DNA of 64,000 bases from Polymorphobacter multimanifer (GCF_014205635.1 NZ_JACIIV010000005.1:62001-126000), one strand, 5' to 3'; counted from the stretch's first letter, positions 25,619-32,989 are shown. The notes: generated by a model not told the origin, from the letters alone. Program-made: numbers and translations.

Positions 25619-25983
25619 TCGCCTTTCAGCGCTGTGGTGAGGGTCTGGATGCGGCTGGTGAGGAAGCTCAAGGACGCGCGGTAGTGGAGGGCGTTTTCGG
25701 CAAAGGCGGTCTGCTCGGTGGCGAGCTCGACGGTGTTGCCATCGAGGCTGGCCTGCACGGGGACGCGGTAGCGGAGCGCGGTGGCGAAGCTGGTCGACGG
25801 ACTGCCGCTGGCCCGATTGCTGCTTGCTTTGAGGGCGGCGGCGAAATCAACGTCGCGCGCCTTGTAGCCGGGGGTGGCGGCGTTGGCGATGTTGGACGCG
25901 ATGAGCGCCATCCGCTGCGAGCGAAGCTGCATGGCCTGGCCATGGATGCCGAACTGGCGGTCGATGAGATCGGGGATTGCCAT
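25615..25983 (-). CDS. flgB: Flagellar proximal rod protein FlgB
   Basis: 122-residue rod protein, first gene of the flgBCDEFGHIJKL operon. Conserved N-terminus DLIDRQFGIHGQAMQLRSQRMALIASNIANAATPGYKARD (core LIASNIANAATPGYKARD). ATG 25983 is the only start that keeps this region. A sigma-54 promoter with its -12 element at 25995-25999 lies only about 12 bp upstream, which puts the predicted transcription start about 1 nt before the ATG. The mRNA would be leaderless or nearly so, and no Shine-Dalgarno could be transcribed from that promoter. Confidence 0.95.
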   Translation of the reverse strand: MAIPDLIDRQFGIHGQAMQLRSQRMALIASNIANAATPGYKARDVDFAAALKASSNRASGSPSTSFATALRYRVPVQASLDGNTVELATEQTAFAENALHYRASLSFLTSRIQTLTTALKGE

Positions 25984-25994
25984 GGCCGGGGCTG

Positions 25995-26010
25995 TGCAAA
26001 CGCCGTGCCA
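25995..26010 (-). promoter_or_regulatory. Sigma-54 promoter of the flgB operon
   Basis: Minus-strand sequence TGGCAC-GGCGT-TTGCA is a full match to the TGGCAC-N5-TTGCW consensus. The expected transcription start is near 25984, adjacent to the flgB ATG at 25983. It faces away from the tandem dyads at 26043-26079. Confidence 0.85.
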
Positions 26011-26042
26011 GTTGTGCGTCGCTCGGTGGGCGAGGGGCGGCG

Positions 26043-26079
26043 CGGCAAGACTTTGCCGGGATGCGGCAAGGCATTGCCG
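26043..26079. promoter_or_regulatory. Tandem dyads between flgB and flgA, candidate enhancer for a sigma-54 activator
   Basis: CGGCAA-GACT-TTGCCG (26043-26058) and CGGCAA-GGCA-TTGCCG (26064-26079) are two perfect 6+6 dyads with 4-bp spacers, 21 bp apart from start to start (two helical turns). The distance to the flgA sigma-54 element is 43 bp and to the flgB element 32 bp, a difference of 11 bp or one turn. The same tandem arrangement precedes flhA. An FlbD- or FleQ-type flagellar activator is the natural candidate binder, by analogy. Confidence 0.8.
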
Positions 26080-26122
26080 GGTGTGGCGCTCTCCTTGTTC
26101 GGTTCGTCGCATTGGCAGCGGC

Positions 26123-26138
26123 TGGCGCGGAACTTGCT
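26123..26138 (+). promoter_or_regulatory. Sigma-54 promoter of flgA
   Basis: TGGCGC-GGAAC-TTGCT fits the -24/-12 consensus with one difference in the -24 box. The expected transcription start is near 26149, giving flgA a leader of about 19 nt that includes GAGG before the ATG. Confidence 0.8.
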
Positions 26139-26167
26139 GGGGCAGGGCAACTTCAGACGAGGTGACA

Positions 26168-26707
26168 ATGTACGTGCTTGTGGGATTGATGATGGCGGCT
26201 GCGGCTCCGACGATGGCGAATGCCGATCTGCTGGCGGCAGCCGAGCGCTTTGCCGGGCGGGCGCTGCTGGTCGATGACCGGCTGCAGCTGCCGGCCTGTG
26301 CTGCTCCTGGCTTTGCCTGGGCGGGGCCGCTGGTCGAGGCGCGCTGTGCGGCCCCGGCGTGGCGGGTGTTCCTGCCACCGCAGGGCGAGTCGGCTGCGCC
26401 CGGCATGGTGTATGCGCCGGCTGCGCCGGGCACTGTTTATTCGCCGGCTGCGCCGGGAATGGTTTACGCGCCGGCTTCGCGCGGTGTCGATGGTGCACCC
26501 CGCTACCGGCGTGGCGAGCGGGTCGTGGTGACGTTGGCGGGGGCCGGTTTCGATGTGCGGCTCGAGGCGATTGCCGAGGGCGATGAGCACGATGGCCGGC
26601 TTTGGGTGAGGCCGCTGGGCGGCAATGGCCGGCGGCTGCGGGTGCGCGTGGACGAAGACGGACGGACTGCAATAGATGGTTTAAATGGTCTGGTTTCGGG
26701 TCGTTAA
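26168..26707 (+). CDS. flgA: Flagellar P-ring assembly chaperone FlgA
   Basis: 179-residue periplasmic chaperone for FlgI. The signal peptide is MYVLVGLMMAAAAPTMANA. The C-terminal half, YRRGERVVVTLAGAGFDVRLEAIAEGDEHDGRLWVRPLG (core GERVVVTLAGAGFDVRLEAI), is the FlgA beta-rich domain. Residues about 77-103 are three 9-residue repeats of the type APG(M/T)VY(A/S)PA, encoded by a 27-bp tandem repeat; this separates the N-terminal part from the conserved domain and is not part of known FlgA. GAGG precedes ATG 26168. It is divergent from flgB. Confidence 0.88.
   Translation: MYVLVGLMMAAAAPTMANADLLAAAERFAGRALLVDDRLQLPACAAPGFAWAGPLVEARCAAPAWRVFLPPQGESAAPGMVYAPAAPGTVYSPAAPGMVYAPASRGVDGAPRYRRGERVVVTLAGAGFDVRLEAIAEGDEHDGRLWVRPLGGNGRRLRVRVDEDGRTAIDGLNGLVSGR
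26396..26476 (+). repeat. 27-bp tandem repeat in flgA (three copies)
   Basis: Three consecutive 27-bp units beginning GCGCC(C/G)GGC/A and ending GCGCCGGCT or TCGCCGGCT. They encode Ala-Pro-Gly-x-Val-Tyr-x-Pro-Ala three times. Most differences between units are at third codon positions, so the peptide is more conserved than the DNA. Confidence 0.9.
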
Positions 26708-26708
26708 C
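26682..26708 (+). promoter_or_regulatory. Candidate sigma-28 promoter before flgM
   Basis: TAAA (26682-26685) is followed after 14 bp by GTCGTTAA (26700-26707), six of eight matches to the GCCGATAA -10 box. It overlaps the end of flgA and lies about 65 bp before flgM. A FliA-driven flgM would form the usual autoregulatory loop. The spacer is one base short of the optimum. Confidence 0.4.
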
Positions 26709-26774
26709 TGTCACGATGGCTTTGGTTCAGCCGTTAATTGAGCCATGAAGATGCGATATGGAAGGAGCAGCAGC

Positions 26775-27050
26775 ATGATCGAAGGCATTGGCCGCATGCA
26801 GCAGATTACAGCGGCGCCGCCCGAGGCTGGAGCGCGGGCGGGTGACCAGCGCGCCGGTGCGCGGCCCGAGCGGACGGCTGGGGACGAAGCGCAGGCGATG
26901 AGCCTGGCAAAGGTGAGCGCCGACATGGCGGCGAGCCCACCGGTGGACGCCGCGAAGGTGGCAAGCCTGCGCGAAGCGATTGCAGACGGACGCTACAAGC
27001 ATGACCCGCAGGCGATTGCCGAGGCGATCATGGCCCAGGGTGGGCTGTGA
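26775..27050 (+). CDS. flgM: Anti-sigma-28 factor FlgM
   Basis: 91-residue regulator that holds FliA inactive until the hook is complete and FlgM is exported. Typical FlgM C-terminal half: AKVASLREAIADGRYKHDPQAIAEAIM (core VASLREAIADGRYKHDPQAI), preceded by a disordered Ala/Arg/Gly-rich N-terminus. ATG 26775 has GGAG 8 nt upstream; an in-frame ATG at 26745 lacks this. It overlaps the next gene by 4 bp (GTGA). Confidence 0.9.
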   Translation: MIEGIGRMQQITAAPPEAGARAGDQRAGARPERTAGDEAQAMSLAKVSADMAASPPVDAAKVASLREAIADGRYKHDPQAIAEAIMAQGGL

Positions 27051-27385
27051 CCGAGAGCCTCGCCGAACGGACTGACAGTTTCGCGCGGCTGGTGATGGCG
27101 ATCCGCAGCGAGCTGGCAGCGCTCGATGCCGAAGATGCAGCCTCGATCGAGGCGGCGACGGTGGCGAAGACTGCAGCGCTCGACGCTGTGGCGCGCGATG
27201 TGGAAGCAGGTGCCATGGACCGGCCGGCGCTTGAAGAGGCGCGGCGGCTCAATGCCGAAGCGGCGCTGAAGGCGCGCGCCAAGATGATCGGCGTCGAGCG
27301 GAGGCTGGTCGCTGTGGCGAGCGGCGCCGGGCGGCCGGCGGCGCTGACCTATGGGCGCAATGGCCGCTGGGCTGCAGCAGGCTGA
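27047..27385 (+). CDS. FlgN-like flagellar export chaperone
   Basis: 112-residue, almost wholly helical protein with GTG start inside the flgM stop codon. Its composition and place after flgM match FlgN, the chaperone for FlgK and FlgL. Long helices are LAERTDSFARLVMAIRSELAAL and RRLNAEAALKARAKMIGVERRL (shortened to LNAEAALKARAKMIGVE). Primary-sequence similarity to FlgN is weak, as usual for the family, so the assignment rests mostly on context. Confidence 0.7.
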   Translation: MTESLAERTDSFARLVMAIRSELAALDAEDAASIEAATVAKTAALDAVARDVEAGAMDRPALEEARRLNAEAALKARAKMIGVERRLVAVASGAGRPAALTYGRNGRWAAAG

Positions 27386-27422
27386 GAGCCGCTGGGCGGC
27401 GGCAGGCTGAGAGCCGCCTTCG

Positions 27423-28208
27423 ATGCCGGCTCCTGCTGGCACGGCAATTGCAAAGACAGAGAAGATGGACCGGCGCCGATGGGGCTGCCGGCCCGGGGGA
27501 GACTGTGGTTTGCGCATCGAGACGCGAGCAGCGGAAGGGGTGATTGCAGCGGTGCGAAGCGCTGCGGCGCGCACCGGCACCGATTTCGGCTTTCTGCTGG
27601 CGCAGGCGCGGAGTGAATCCGGGCTCGACCCGCGGGCACAGGCGAAGTCATCGAGCGCGCGGGGGCTGTTCCAGTTCACCAGCGGCACCTGGATGGAAAT
27701 GGTGCGACGGCATGGCGCCGAGCATGGTTTGGGCTGGGCGGCCGAGGCGTTGAAGGCGGGAGCTGCAGGCTCTGGCGTGCGCGAGGCGATTTTGGCGCTG
27801 CGCGACAGCCCCGAGGCGGCGAGCCTGATGGCGGGCGAACTGGCGCGGGACAATGCGGCCGCACTTGGCCGGTCGCTGGGGCGCGCGGTGACGGCAGCCG
27901 AAGTGCATATGGCGAGTTTTCTGGGAGCTTCGGGGGCCACGCGCTTCCTGACGGCGCTGGCGGCCGACCCGCAAGCCCCGGCGGCGGCAGTGGTGCCGCA
28001 GGCGGCAGCGGCAAACCGGGCAATCTTTGCTGCCAGGGACGGCAGCCCGCGATCGCTGGCCGAAGTGATGGCGGTGATGGCCGGCAAGATCGGCGGCAAT
28101 GATCTGCCGGTGCGCGGCAACGGCTTGCCGGTTGCAGCACCACCTCCCGCCATGCTGCCGGCGCAGGCGCGCATGGCGTATCTGCTGCTCGCCGAGCTTG
28201 GCGGATGA
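27423..28208 (+). CDS. Lytic transglycosylase of the flagellar cluster
   Basis: SLT-type peptidoglycan hydrolase likely to open the wall for rod growth, the job done by the FlgJ C-terminal domain in enteric bacteria. The catalytic Glu lies in LLAQARSESGLDPRAQAKSSSARGLFQFTSGTW (core QARSESGLDPRA and SARGLFQFTSGTW), with a later AEVHMASFLGASGATRFL block. The start is uncertain: ATG 27423 or 27465, but TTG 27510 has GGGGGAG 8 nt upstream and begins right at the conserved domain (232 residues). The gene's end carries the flhA promoter and dyads, and overlaps flhA by 4 bp. Confidence 0.85.
   Translation: MPAPAGTAIAKTEKMDRRRWGCRPGGDCGLRIETRAAEGVIAAVRSAAARTGTDFGFLLAQARSESGLDPRAQAKSSSARGLFQFTSGTWMEMVRRHGAEHGLGWAAEALKAGAAGSGVREAILALRDSPEAASLMAGELARDNAAALGRSLGRAVTAAEVHMASFLGASGATRFLTALAADPQAPAAAVVPQAAAANRAIFAARDGSPRSLAEVMAVMAGKIGGNDLPVRGNGLPVAAPPPAMLPAQARMAYLLLAELGG
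28094..28130. promoter_or_regulatory. Tandem dyads upstream of flhA, candidate enhancer
   Basis: CGGCAA-TGAT-CTGCCG (28094-28109, one mismatch) and CGGCAA-CGGC-TTGCCG (28115-28130, perfect) are 21 bp apart, as in the flgB-flgA region. They lie inside the coding sequence of the lytic transglycosylase. The gap to the sigma-54-like element downstream is 43 bp, identical to that before flgA. Confidence 0.75.
28174..28189 (+). promoter_or_regulatory. Sigma-54-like promoter of flhA-fliA
   Basis: TGGCGT-ATCTG-CTGCT keeps the essential GG and GC with correct spacing; the -12 box has C for the first T. The predicted start of transcription is near 28200, about 5 nt before the flhA ATG at 28205. The matching dyad geometry supports it. 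Confidence 0.65.
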
Positions 28209-30310
28209 GCGTGGCGAGCGTTCTCGGCCGCTTGCGTGGCGGCCGCCTGGCGGGGGCCGACCCCGGGGCTGCCGCGTTGGGCGCGATCCTGCCGGTGGCG
28301 ATCCTGTCGCTGGTGCTGCTGATGGTGGTGCCGCTACCGGCGGCGTTGCTCGATGTGTTCTTCATCCTCAACATCGGCATCGCGCTCATCGTGCTGATGG
28401 TGGCGATCAACACCAGGCATCCGCTCGATTTTTCGGTGTTTCCGACCGTGCTGCTGTTCGCGACGCTGTTGCGGCTTTCGCTCAACGTGGCGTCGACACG
28501 GGTGGTGCTGGTGCATGGCCATGAGGGGACGGCGGCGGCGGGGCATGTGATCGAGGCGTTCGGCGGGTTTCTGGTGGGCGGCGATTATGTCGTCGGGCTG
28601 TTCGTGTTTGCGGTGCTGATGATCATCAATCTCGTTGTCATCACCAAGGGCGCCGGGCGCGTTTCGGAAGTGGCGGCGCGGTTCACCCTCGATGCGCTGC
28701 CGGGCAAGCAGATGGCGATCGATGCCGACATGAATGCCGGGCTGCTGAGCGCGGAAGACGCGCGCGCGCGGCGGGCGCAGGTGGGGCGCGAGGCGGATTT
28801 TCATGGTGCCATGGATGGTGCCTCCAAGTTTGTGAAGGGCGACGCGGTGGCGGGGCTGCTGATCCTTGCGATCAACATCGTCGGCGGGCTGATTCTGGGA
28901 GCGGTGAGCCATGACCTGTCGCTGGCCGAAGCCGCGCGCATCTATCTGCTGCTTGCCGTGGGCGACGGGCTGGTGGCGCAGGTGCCCGCACTCCTGCTGT
29001 CGATCGCCACCGCCCTTGTGGTGACGCGGGTGGGATCGGACCTCGATCTTGCGGGGCAGGTGGTGGCGCAATTTGCGCAAGGCCGCAGCTGGACGCCGGT
29101 GGCGGTGATGCTCGGGCTGATGGGGCTGCTGCCGGGGATGCCGCATCTGGTGCTGCTGGCGGCGGCCGGGGGGGCGGGCTTTGCCGCCTGGCGGCTTCGC
29201 GCACCCCGAGCGATGGCGGTGGTGGCGGATGCGCCCGAGCCGGCGATGGCGGCGATCGAATGGCGCGATGTGAGCGAGACCGCCCCTGCCGGGCTGGAGC
29301 TGGGCTTCGGGCTGGTGGGGCTGGTGGATGATGCCAAGGGGAGCGTGCTGATGGGGCGGATCACCGCGATCCGGCGCCAGCTGAGCAAGGGGCTGGGGCT
29401 GGTGGTGCCGCCGATCCGGGTACGCGACGATCTGGGGCTGCCGCCGTTCCAGTACCGCATCCTGATTTCGGGCGTGGTGGTGGGGGAGGACCAGGCGTTT
29501 CCCGACGATGTGCTGGCGATCGAAGCGGGGCCGGTGGAGGCGGTGATTCCGGGGCGCGAGGTGCGCGACCCGGCGTTCGGGCTTCCGGCACGCTGGATCG
29601 ACCCCGGCGAGGCCGACCTGGCAACGGCGGCGGGTTATACGGTGGTGGATGCCGCGAGCGTGATCGGCACGCATCTGAACCATCTGCTGCAACTCCACGC
29701 GCACCGGCTGATCGGGCAGGACGAGGTGCAGGCGATGCTCGACACGCTGGCGGAGAGTGCGCCCGCACTTGCCGGCGCCCTGGTGCCCAAGCTGCTGCCG
29801 CTCGCGGTGGTGACGCAGGTGGTGCAGCGGCTGGTGGAGGAGGCGGTGCCGGTGCGCGACCTGCGCTCGCTGGTTTCCGGGCTGGTGGCGCTGGCGCCGC
29901 GGATGCAGGAGCCGGCCGAGCTGGCCGAGGCGCTGCGGACCACCCTGGGGGCGGCGATCGTGCAGACGGTTGCCGGGTTGAAGGAGCCGCTGGCGGCGAT
30001 CGCGCTCGACCCGGCGCTTGAAAATCTGCTGCTGGGAGCGGTGCGTGCTGCTCCGGGACAAGCCTGGCCATTCGACCCCGAGCTGGGCGGCCGCGTGGGC
30101 GAGGCGGTGAGCGCTGCGGCGGCGCCGCTGATGGCCGAGGGGCGGCGCTTCGCGGTGGTGACGGTGCCGGCGGTTCGGCGGCCCTTGTGGAGCCTGCTCA
30201 AGGTGCGGCTGCCGCAGCCGGTGGTGCTGGCGTTTGGCGAAATTCCCGATGAGCGGACGGTCGATGTCGTTGCCGTTGTCGGTGGGCAGAATGCTTTGGG
30301 AGACGGGTGA
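28205..30310 (+). CDS. flhA: Flagellar type III export gate protein FlhA
   Basis: 701-residue export gate protein. About eight membrane helices occupy residues 25-330; the large cytosolic domain that docks chaperone-substrate complexes follows. The FHIPEP family signature RFTLDALPGKQMAIDADMNAG (core LPGKQMAIDADMNAG) and GAMDGASKFVKGDAVAGLLI are exact. The ATG overlaps the transglycosylase stop by 4 bp. A sigma-54-like promoter and tandem dyads lie inside that upstream gene. The end is coupled to fliA (TGATG). Confidence 0.97.
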   Translation: MSVASVLGRLRGGRLAGADPGAAALGAILPVAILSLVLLMVVPLPAALLDVFFILNIGIALIVLMVAINTRHPLDFSVFPTVLLFATLLRLSLNVASTRVVLVHGHEGTAAAGHVIEAFGGFLVGGDYVVGLFVFAVLMIINLVVITKGAGRVSEVAARFTLDALPGKQMAIDADMNAGLLSAEDARARRAQVGREADFHGAMDGASKFVKGDAVAGLLILAINIVGGLILGAVSHDLSLAEAARIYLLLAVGDGLVAQVPALLLSIATALVVTRVGSDLDLAGQVVAQFAQGRSWTPVAVMLGLMGLLPGMPHLVLLAAAGGAGFAAWRLRAPRAMAVVADAPEPAMAAIEWRDVSETAPAGLELGFGLVGLVDDAKGSVLMGRITAIRRQLSKGLGLVVPPIRVRDDLGLPPFQYRILISGVVVGEDQAFPDDVLAIEAGPVEAVIPGREVRDPAFGLPARWIDPGEADLATAAGYTVVDAASVIGTHLNHLLQLHAHRLIGQDEVQAMLDTLAESAPALAGALVPKLLPLAVVTQVVQRLVEEAVPVRDLRSLVSGLVALAPRMQEPAELAEALRTTLGAAIVQTVAGLKEPLAAIALDPALENLLLGAVRAAPGQAWPFDPELGGRVGEAVSAAAAPLMAEGRRFAVVTVPAVRRPLWSLLKVRLPQPVVLAFGEIPDERTVDVVAVVGGQNALGDG

Positions 30311-31050
30311 TGGATGCACGTTTGGGGATCGATCCGGCACTTTATGCGCCTGCCGGGCGGGTTCCGCCCGATCCGGAGCGGCTGGTGGCGTGCCATCTGG
30401 GGCTGGTGCGCAAGCTCGCCTGGCATGTGCATGGCCGGGTTTCGACCGCGATCGATGTCGAGGATCTGGTGCAGATCGGCATGGTGGCGCTCATCGAGGC
30501 GGCGCGCAGCTTCGAGGACCGGGGGCAGGCGGCCTTTGCCACCTATGCGACGGTGCGGGTGCGCGGGGCGATGATCGACCAGCTGCGCAAGGGGGCGACG
30601 GTGGTGCGCTCGGCCATGCGGCGGCGGCGCGAGTGGGCGGTGGTGCGTTCGGCGCTGGAGCTCGAGTTGGGGCGTGCGCCAACCGATGGCGAGATGGCGG
30701 CGCGGCTGGAGATGGGGCTGGACGCCTATCACGCCGCACTCGGGGCGATGCAGACGACGCATATCGAGAGCATCGATGACGTGTATTCGGACCAGAACGG
30801 CTGGTTTGCCGATGATACGCCCGATGCGCACGACATGCTCGAGCGCGAGAGGATGCACGGGGCGATTGCGGCGGTGGTGAAGACGCTGCCCGAGCGCGAG
30901 GCGATGGTGCTGCAGCTGTATTTTGTCGAGGAGCTCAATCTGGAGGAGATCGGCCAGGTGCTGGGGGTGGGGGCGGCGCGGGTGTGCCAGATCAAGAAGG
31001 CGGCGCTGGGCAAGCTGCGGACGAAGCTTGGGGGCTGGCAGGACGATTGA
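30310..31050 (+). CDS. fliA: Flagellar sigma factor FliA (sigma-28)
   Basis: 246-residue sigma factor for late flagellar genes. Region 2 reads HLGLVRKLAWHVHGRVSTAIDVEDLVQIGMVALIEAARSFE (core DVEDLVQIGMVALIEAA) and YATVRVRGAMIDQLRK; region 3 ELELGRAPTDGEMAARL; region 4 LPEREAMVLQLYFVEELNLEEIGQVLGVGAARVCQIKK (core NLEEIGQVLGVGAARVCQIK). Its antagonist FlgM is encoded in the same cluster. Placing fliA behind flhA under sigma-54 control gives a normal sigma-54 to sigma-28 cascade. Confidence 0.96.
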   Translation: MDARLGIDPALYAPAGRVPPDPERLVACHLGLVRKLAWHVHGRVSTAIDVEDLVQIGMVALIEAARSFEDRGQAAFATYATVRVRGAMIDQLRKGATVVRSAMRRRREWAVVRSALELELGRAPTDGEMAARLEMGLDAYHAALGAMQTTHIESIDDVYSDQNGWFADDTPDAHDMLERERMHGAIAAVVKTLPEREAMVLQLYFVEELNLEEIGQVLGVGAARVCQIKKAALGKLRTKLGGWQDD

Positions 31051-31088
31051 GCCGGTGTAGAGCCTTTGCTGTTTCAGGAGGTTCCCCG

Positions 31089-31961
31089 ATGTTCGATCCG
31101 CTGCGTCCGCGCCGTTCGGTGCTGTATCTGCCCGCCAACCGGGAAAGTGCGGTGGCCAAGGCGCGGGGGTTGCCGGCGGATTGCGTGATCCTCGATCTGG
31201 AGGATGCGGTGCAGCCCGACGCCAAGGATGCGGCGCGCGATGCTGCGGTGGCCGCGGCCGGGGGTGCTGCGGCGGGGGGTGCCGCGGCGGGGGCTGACTG
31301 GGGCTCGCGCGAGCTGCTGCTGCGGGTGAACGGGCTTTCCACCCCTTGGCACGAAGCGGATTTCGCTGCGGCGCGTGGAGCGGGCTTTGCCGGGGTGGTG
31401 GTGCCCAAGGTGGACAGTGCCGATGAGGCGGCGCGCGCGGTCGAACTGGCGGGCGGGTTGCCGGTGTGGGCGATGATCGAGACGCCGGCTGCCGTGCTGG
31501 CAGCGGCGGCGATTGCGCGGGTGGAGGGCGTGATGGCGCTGATTGCCGGGCTGGCGGACCTGGGGAAGGACTTGCGCGCGGTGCCCGATGCCGGGCGGAC
31601 GGCGTTCCTCTATGCGCTGGGAGCGATGGTGGTGGCGGCGCGGGCGGCCGGGCGGCTGGTGTTCGACGGGGTGTTCACGGACATTCATGATGCGGCGGGC
31701 TTCGAAGCCGAGGCACGGCAGGGGCTGGTGTTCGGGTTCGATGGCAAGACACTGATCCACCCGAGCCAGGTGGCGCCGTGCAATGCGGTGTTTTCGCCGA
31801 GCGATGCGCAGCTGGCGGATGCTTCCGCGCTGATTGCCGCCTATGAGGACGGACTGGCGGCGGGGCGCGGGGTGACGACCTATAAAGGCAAGCTGATCGA
31901 GGTGCTGCACGTGGCGGAAGCGCGGCGGCTGCTCGCGGTGGCGGCGCTGCTGGGGGGTTAA
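31089..31961 (+). CDS. HpcH/HpaI aldolase / CitE-like CoA-ester lyase
   Basis: 290-residue TIM-barrel protein of the CitE family (citryl-CoA or malyl-CoA lyase/thioesterase type). Visible: RRSVLYLPANRESAVAKARG, LDLEDAVQPDAK (metal- and substrate-binding), VWAMIETPAAVL, and GKTLIHPSQVAPCNAVFSP. Residues about 52-70 are an Ala/Gly repeat (AAAGG units) longer than in relatives, encoded by a 15-bp-period GC-rich repeat. ATG 31089 has AGGAGG in good position. It begins 38 bp after fliA but is metabolically unrelated. The exact CoA substrate is unknown. Confidence 0.85.
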   Translation: MFDPLRPRRSVLYLPANRESAVAKARGLPADCVILDLEDAVQPDAKDAARDAAVAAAGGAAAGGAAAGADWGSRELLLRVNGLSTPWHEADFAAARGAGFAGVVVPKVDSADEAARAVELAGGLPVWAMIETPAAVLAAAAIARVEGVMALIAGLADLGKDLRAVPDAGRTAFLYALGAMVVAARAAGRLVFDGVFTDIHDAAGFEAEARQGLVFGFDGKTLIHPSQVAPCNAVFSPSDAQLADASALIAAYEDGLAAGRGVTTYKGKLIEVLHVAEARRLLAVAALLGG

Positions 31962-32989
31962 GCCTTGCTGCCGCAGGCGTGGCAGAAGGGGGCGAAGGCG
32001 TTCTTGCGAGTGCCGCAGTTGGTGCAGCGGTCGAACAGGCCGATGCCGCAGTGCGGGCAGAAATCCACCTCCGTATTCTTGACCTCGACCGGGCGTTCGC
32101 AGGCGGGGCAGGCGGATTTGGCCAACCGGATGAGCGCGGTGTCGTAGGTGAGCTCCTGGCGGCGCTGGGTTTCGGGCTGGGCTTCGGCGAGCTTCTGGCG
32201 GGCAAGATACGCGCTGGCGGCGGTGATCGCCCAGCGGCCAACCAGCAGCGTGAGCAGGATGCCGACGGCATAGCGGACATAGCCGCCATAGCTCGGCAGA
32301 TAGGGCACCAGCTCGACGAAGAAGGCGAACAGCGCGAACAGGATGAAGCCCCAGACAAACGGCCAGTACTGGCTCCCTCGCTTGTGGCGGAACAGCCAGC
32401 CGGCGATGGCCAGCAGCGGCAGGGTGAGCGCGAGGCGATAGAGGAAAACGCGCAGCTCCGCGGCCCGGCGGGCGGTTTCGTACCGCGCGTCGGCGGCGGC
32501 GAGCAGCGGCGCCATGGCGGCTTCGGCGCGGTCGGCGGCTTGCTGGGCATCGAGCCGGGCCTTGAGCTGGCGATCGACGGCGGCCTGGGTGCGGTCCATG
32601 TCCGCCTTCAGCTCGTCGAGCTGGGCGGTGCGGGCAAGCAGCTCGTTGTCCTGGTCCGGGCGCTCGGTGGCGGTGCGGGTGGCGACCCAGGCTTCGAAAT
32701 TGTTGCGTGCGGAGGCGTAGACCTTGGCGCTCGAATCTGCGGCGAGGCTGGCCTGATCGAGCGCGGCCTGTGCTTGTGCGAGGGCCTGGCCTGCGGCATC
32801 GCGCTGTGTGCGGAGCGGCGCGATGGCGCGCTGATCGACAAAGCTTTCCTGGGTGATTCGCGATTCGACCTGGGGCAGATCGCCGACGATGGTGCCGCCG
32901 AGGCCGATGAGAAAGCCGGCGAAGACCAGCGCCAGCACCCACAGGCCGCGGTTGAACCAGGATTCGGAAAGTCTCAGCGAGCGGGCCAT
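31958..32989 (-). CDS. Coiled-coil membrane protein with C-terminal zinc ribbons
   Basis: 343 residues, function unknown. Layout: membrane helix at 16-36 (GLWVLALVFAGFLIGLGGTIV), a long coiled coil at about 60-165 (AAGQALAQAQAALDQASLAA pattern), four further hydrophobic segments at about 180-275, then two zinc-ribbon pairs (CPAC...CPHCG and CTNCG...CHACG) at the end. The coil is probably on the outer side and the ribbons in the cytoplasm, by helix count. It overlaps the CitE-like gene's 3' end by 4 bp on the other strand. No partner gene suggests a role. Confidence 0.75.
   Translation of the reverse strand: MARSLRLSESWFNRGLWVLALVFAGFLIGLGGTIVGDLPQVESRITQESFVDQRAIAPLRTQRDAAGQALAQAQAALDQASLAADSSAKVYASARNNFEAWVATRTATERPDQDNELLARTAQLDELKADMDRTQAAVDRQLKARLDAQQAADRAEAAMAPLLAAADARYETARRAAELRVFLYRLALTLPLLAIAGWLFRHKRGSQYWPFVWGFILFALFAFFVELVPYLPSYGGYVRYAVGILLTLLVGRWAITAASAYLARQKLAEAQPETQRRQELTYDTALIRLAKSACPACERPVEVKNTEVDFCPHCGIGLFDRCTNCGTRKNAFAPFCHACGSKA

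Noticed and set aside
27378-27417. Direct repeat CAGGCTGAGAGCCGC at the end of the FlgN-like gene
   Set aside because: A 25-bp local duplication covering the stop region, with no sign of function or wider distribution.
28334-30340. 668-codon minus-strand ORF opposite flhA
   Set aside because: His/Arg/Gln-rich shadow; FlhA on the plus strand has all family signatures.
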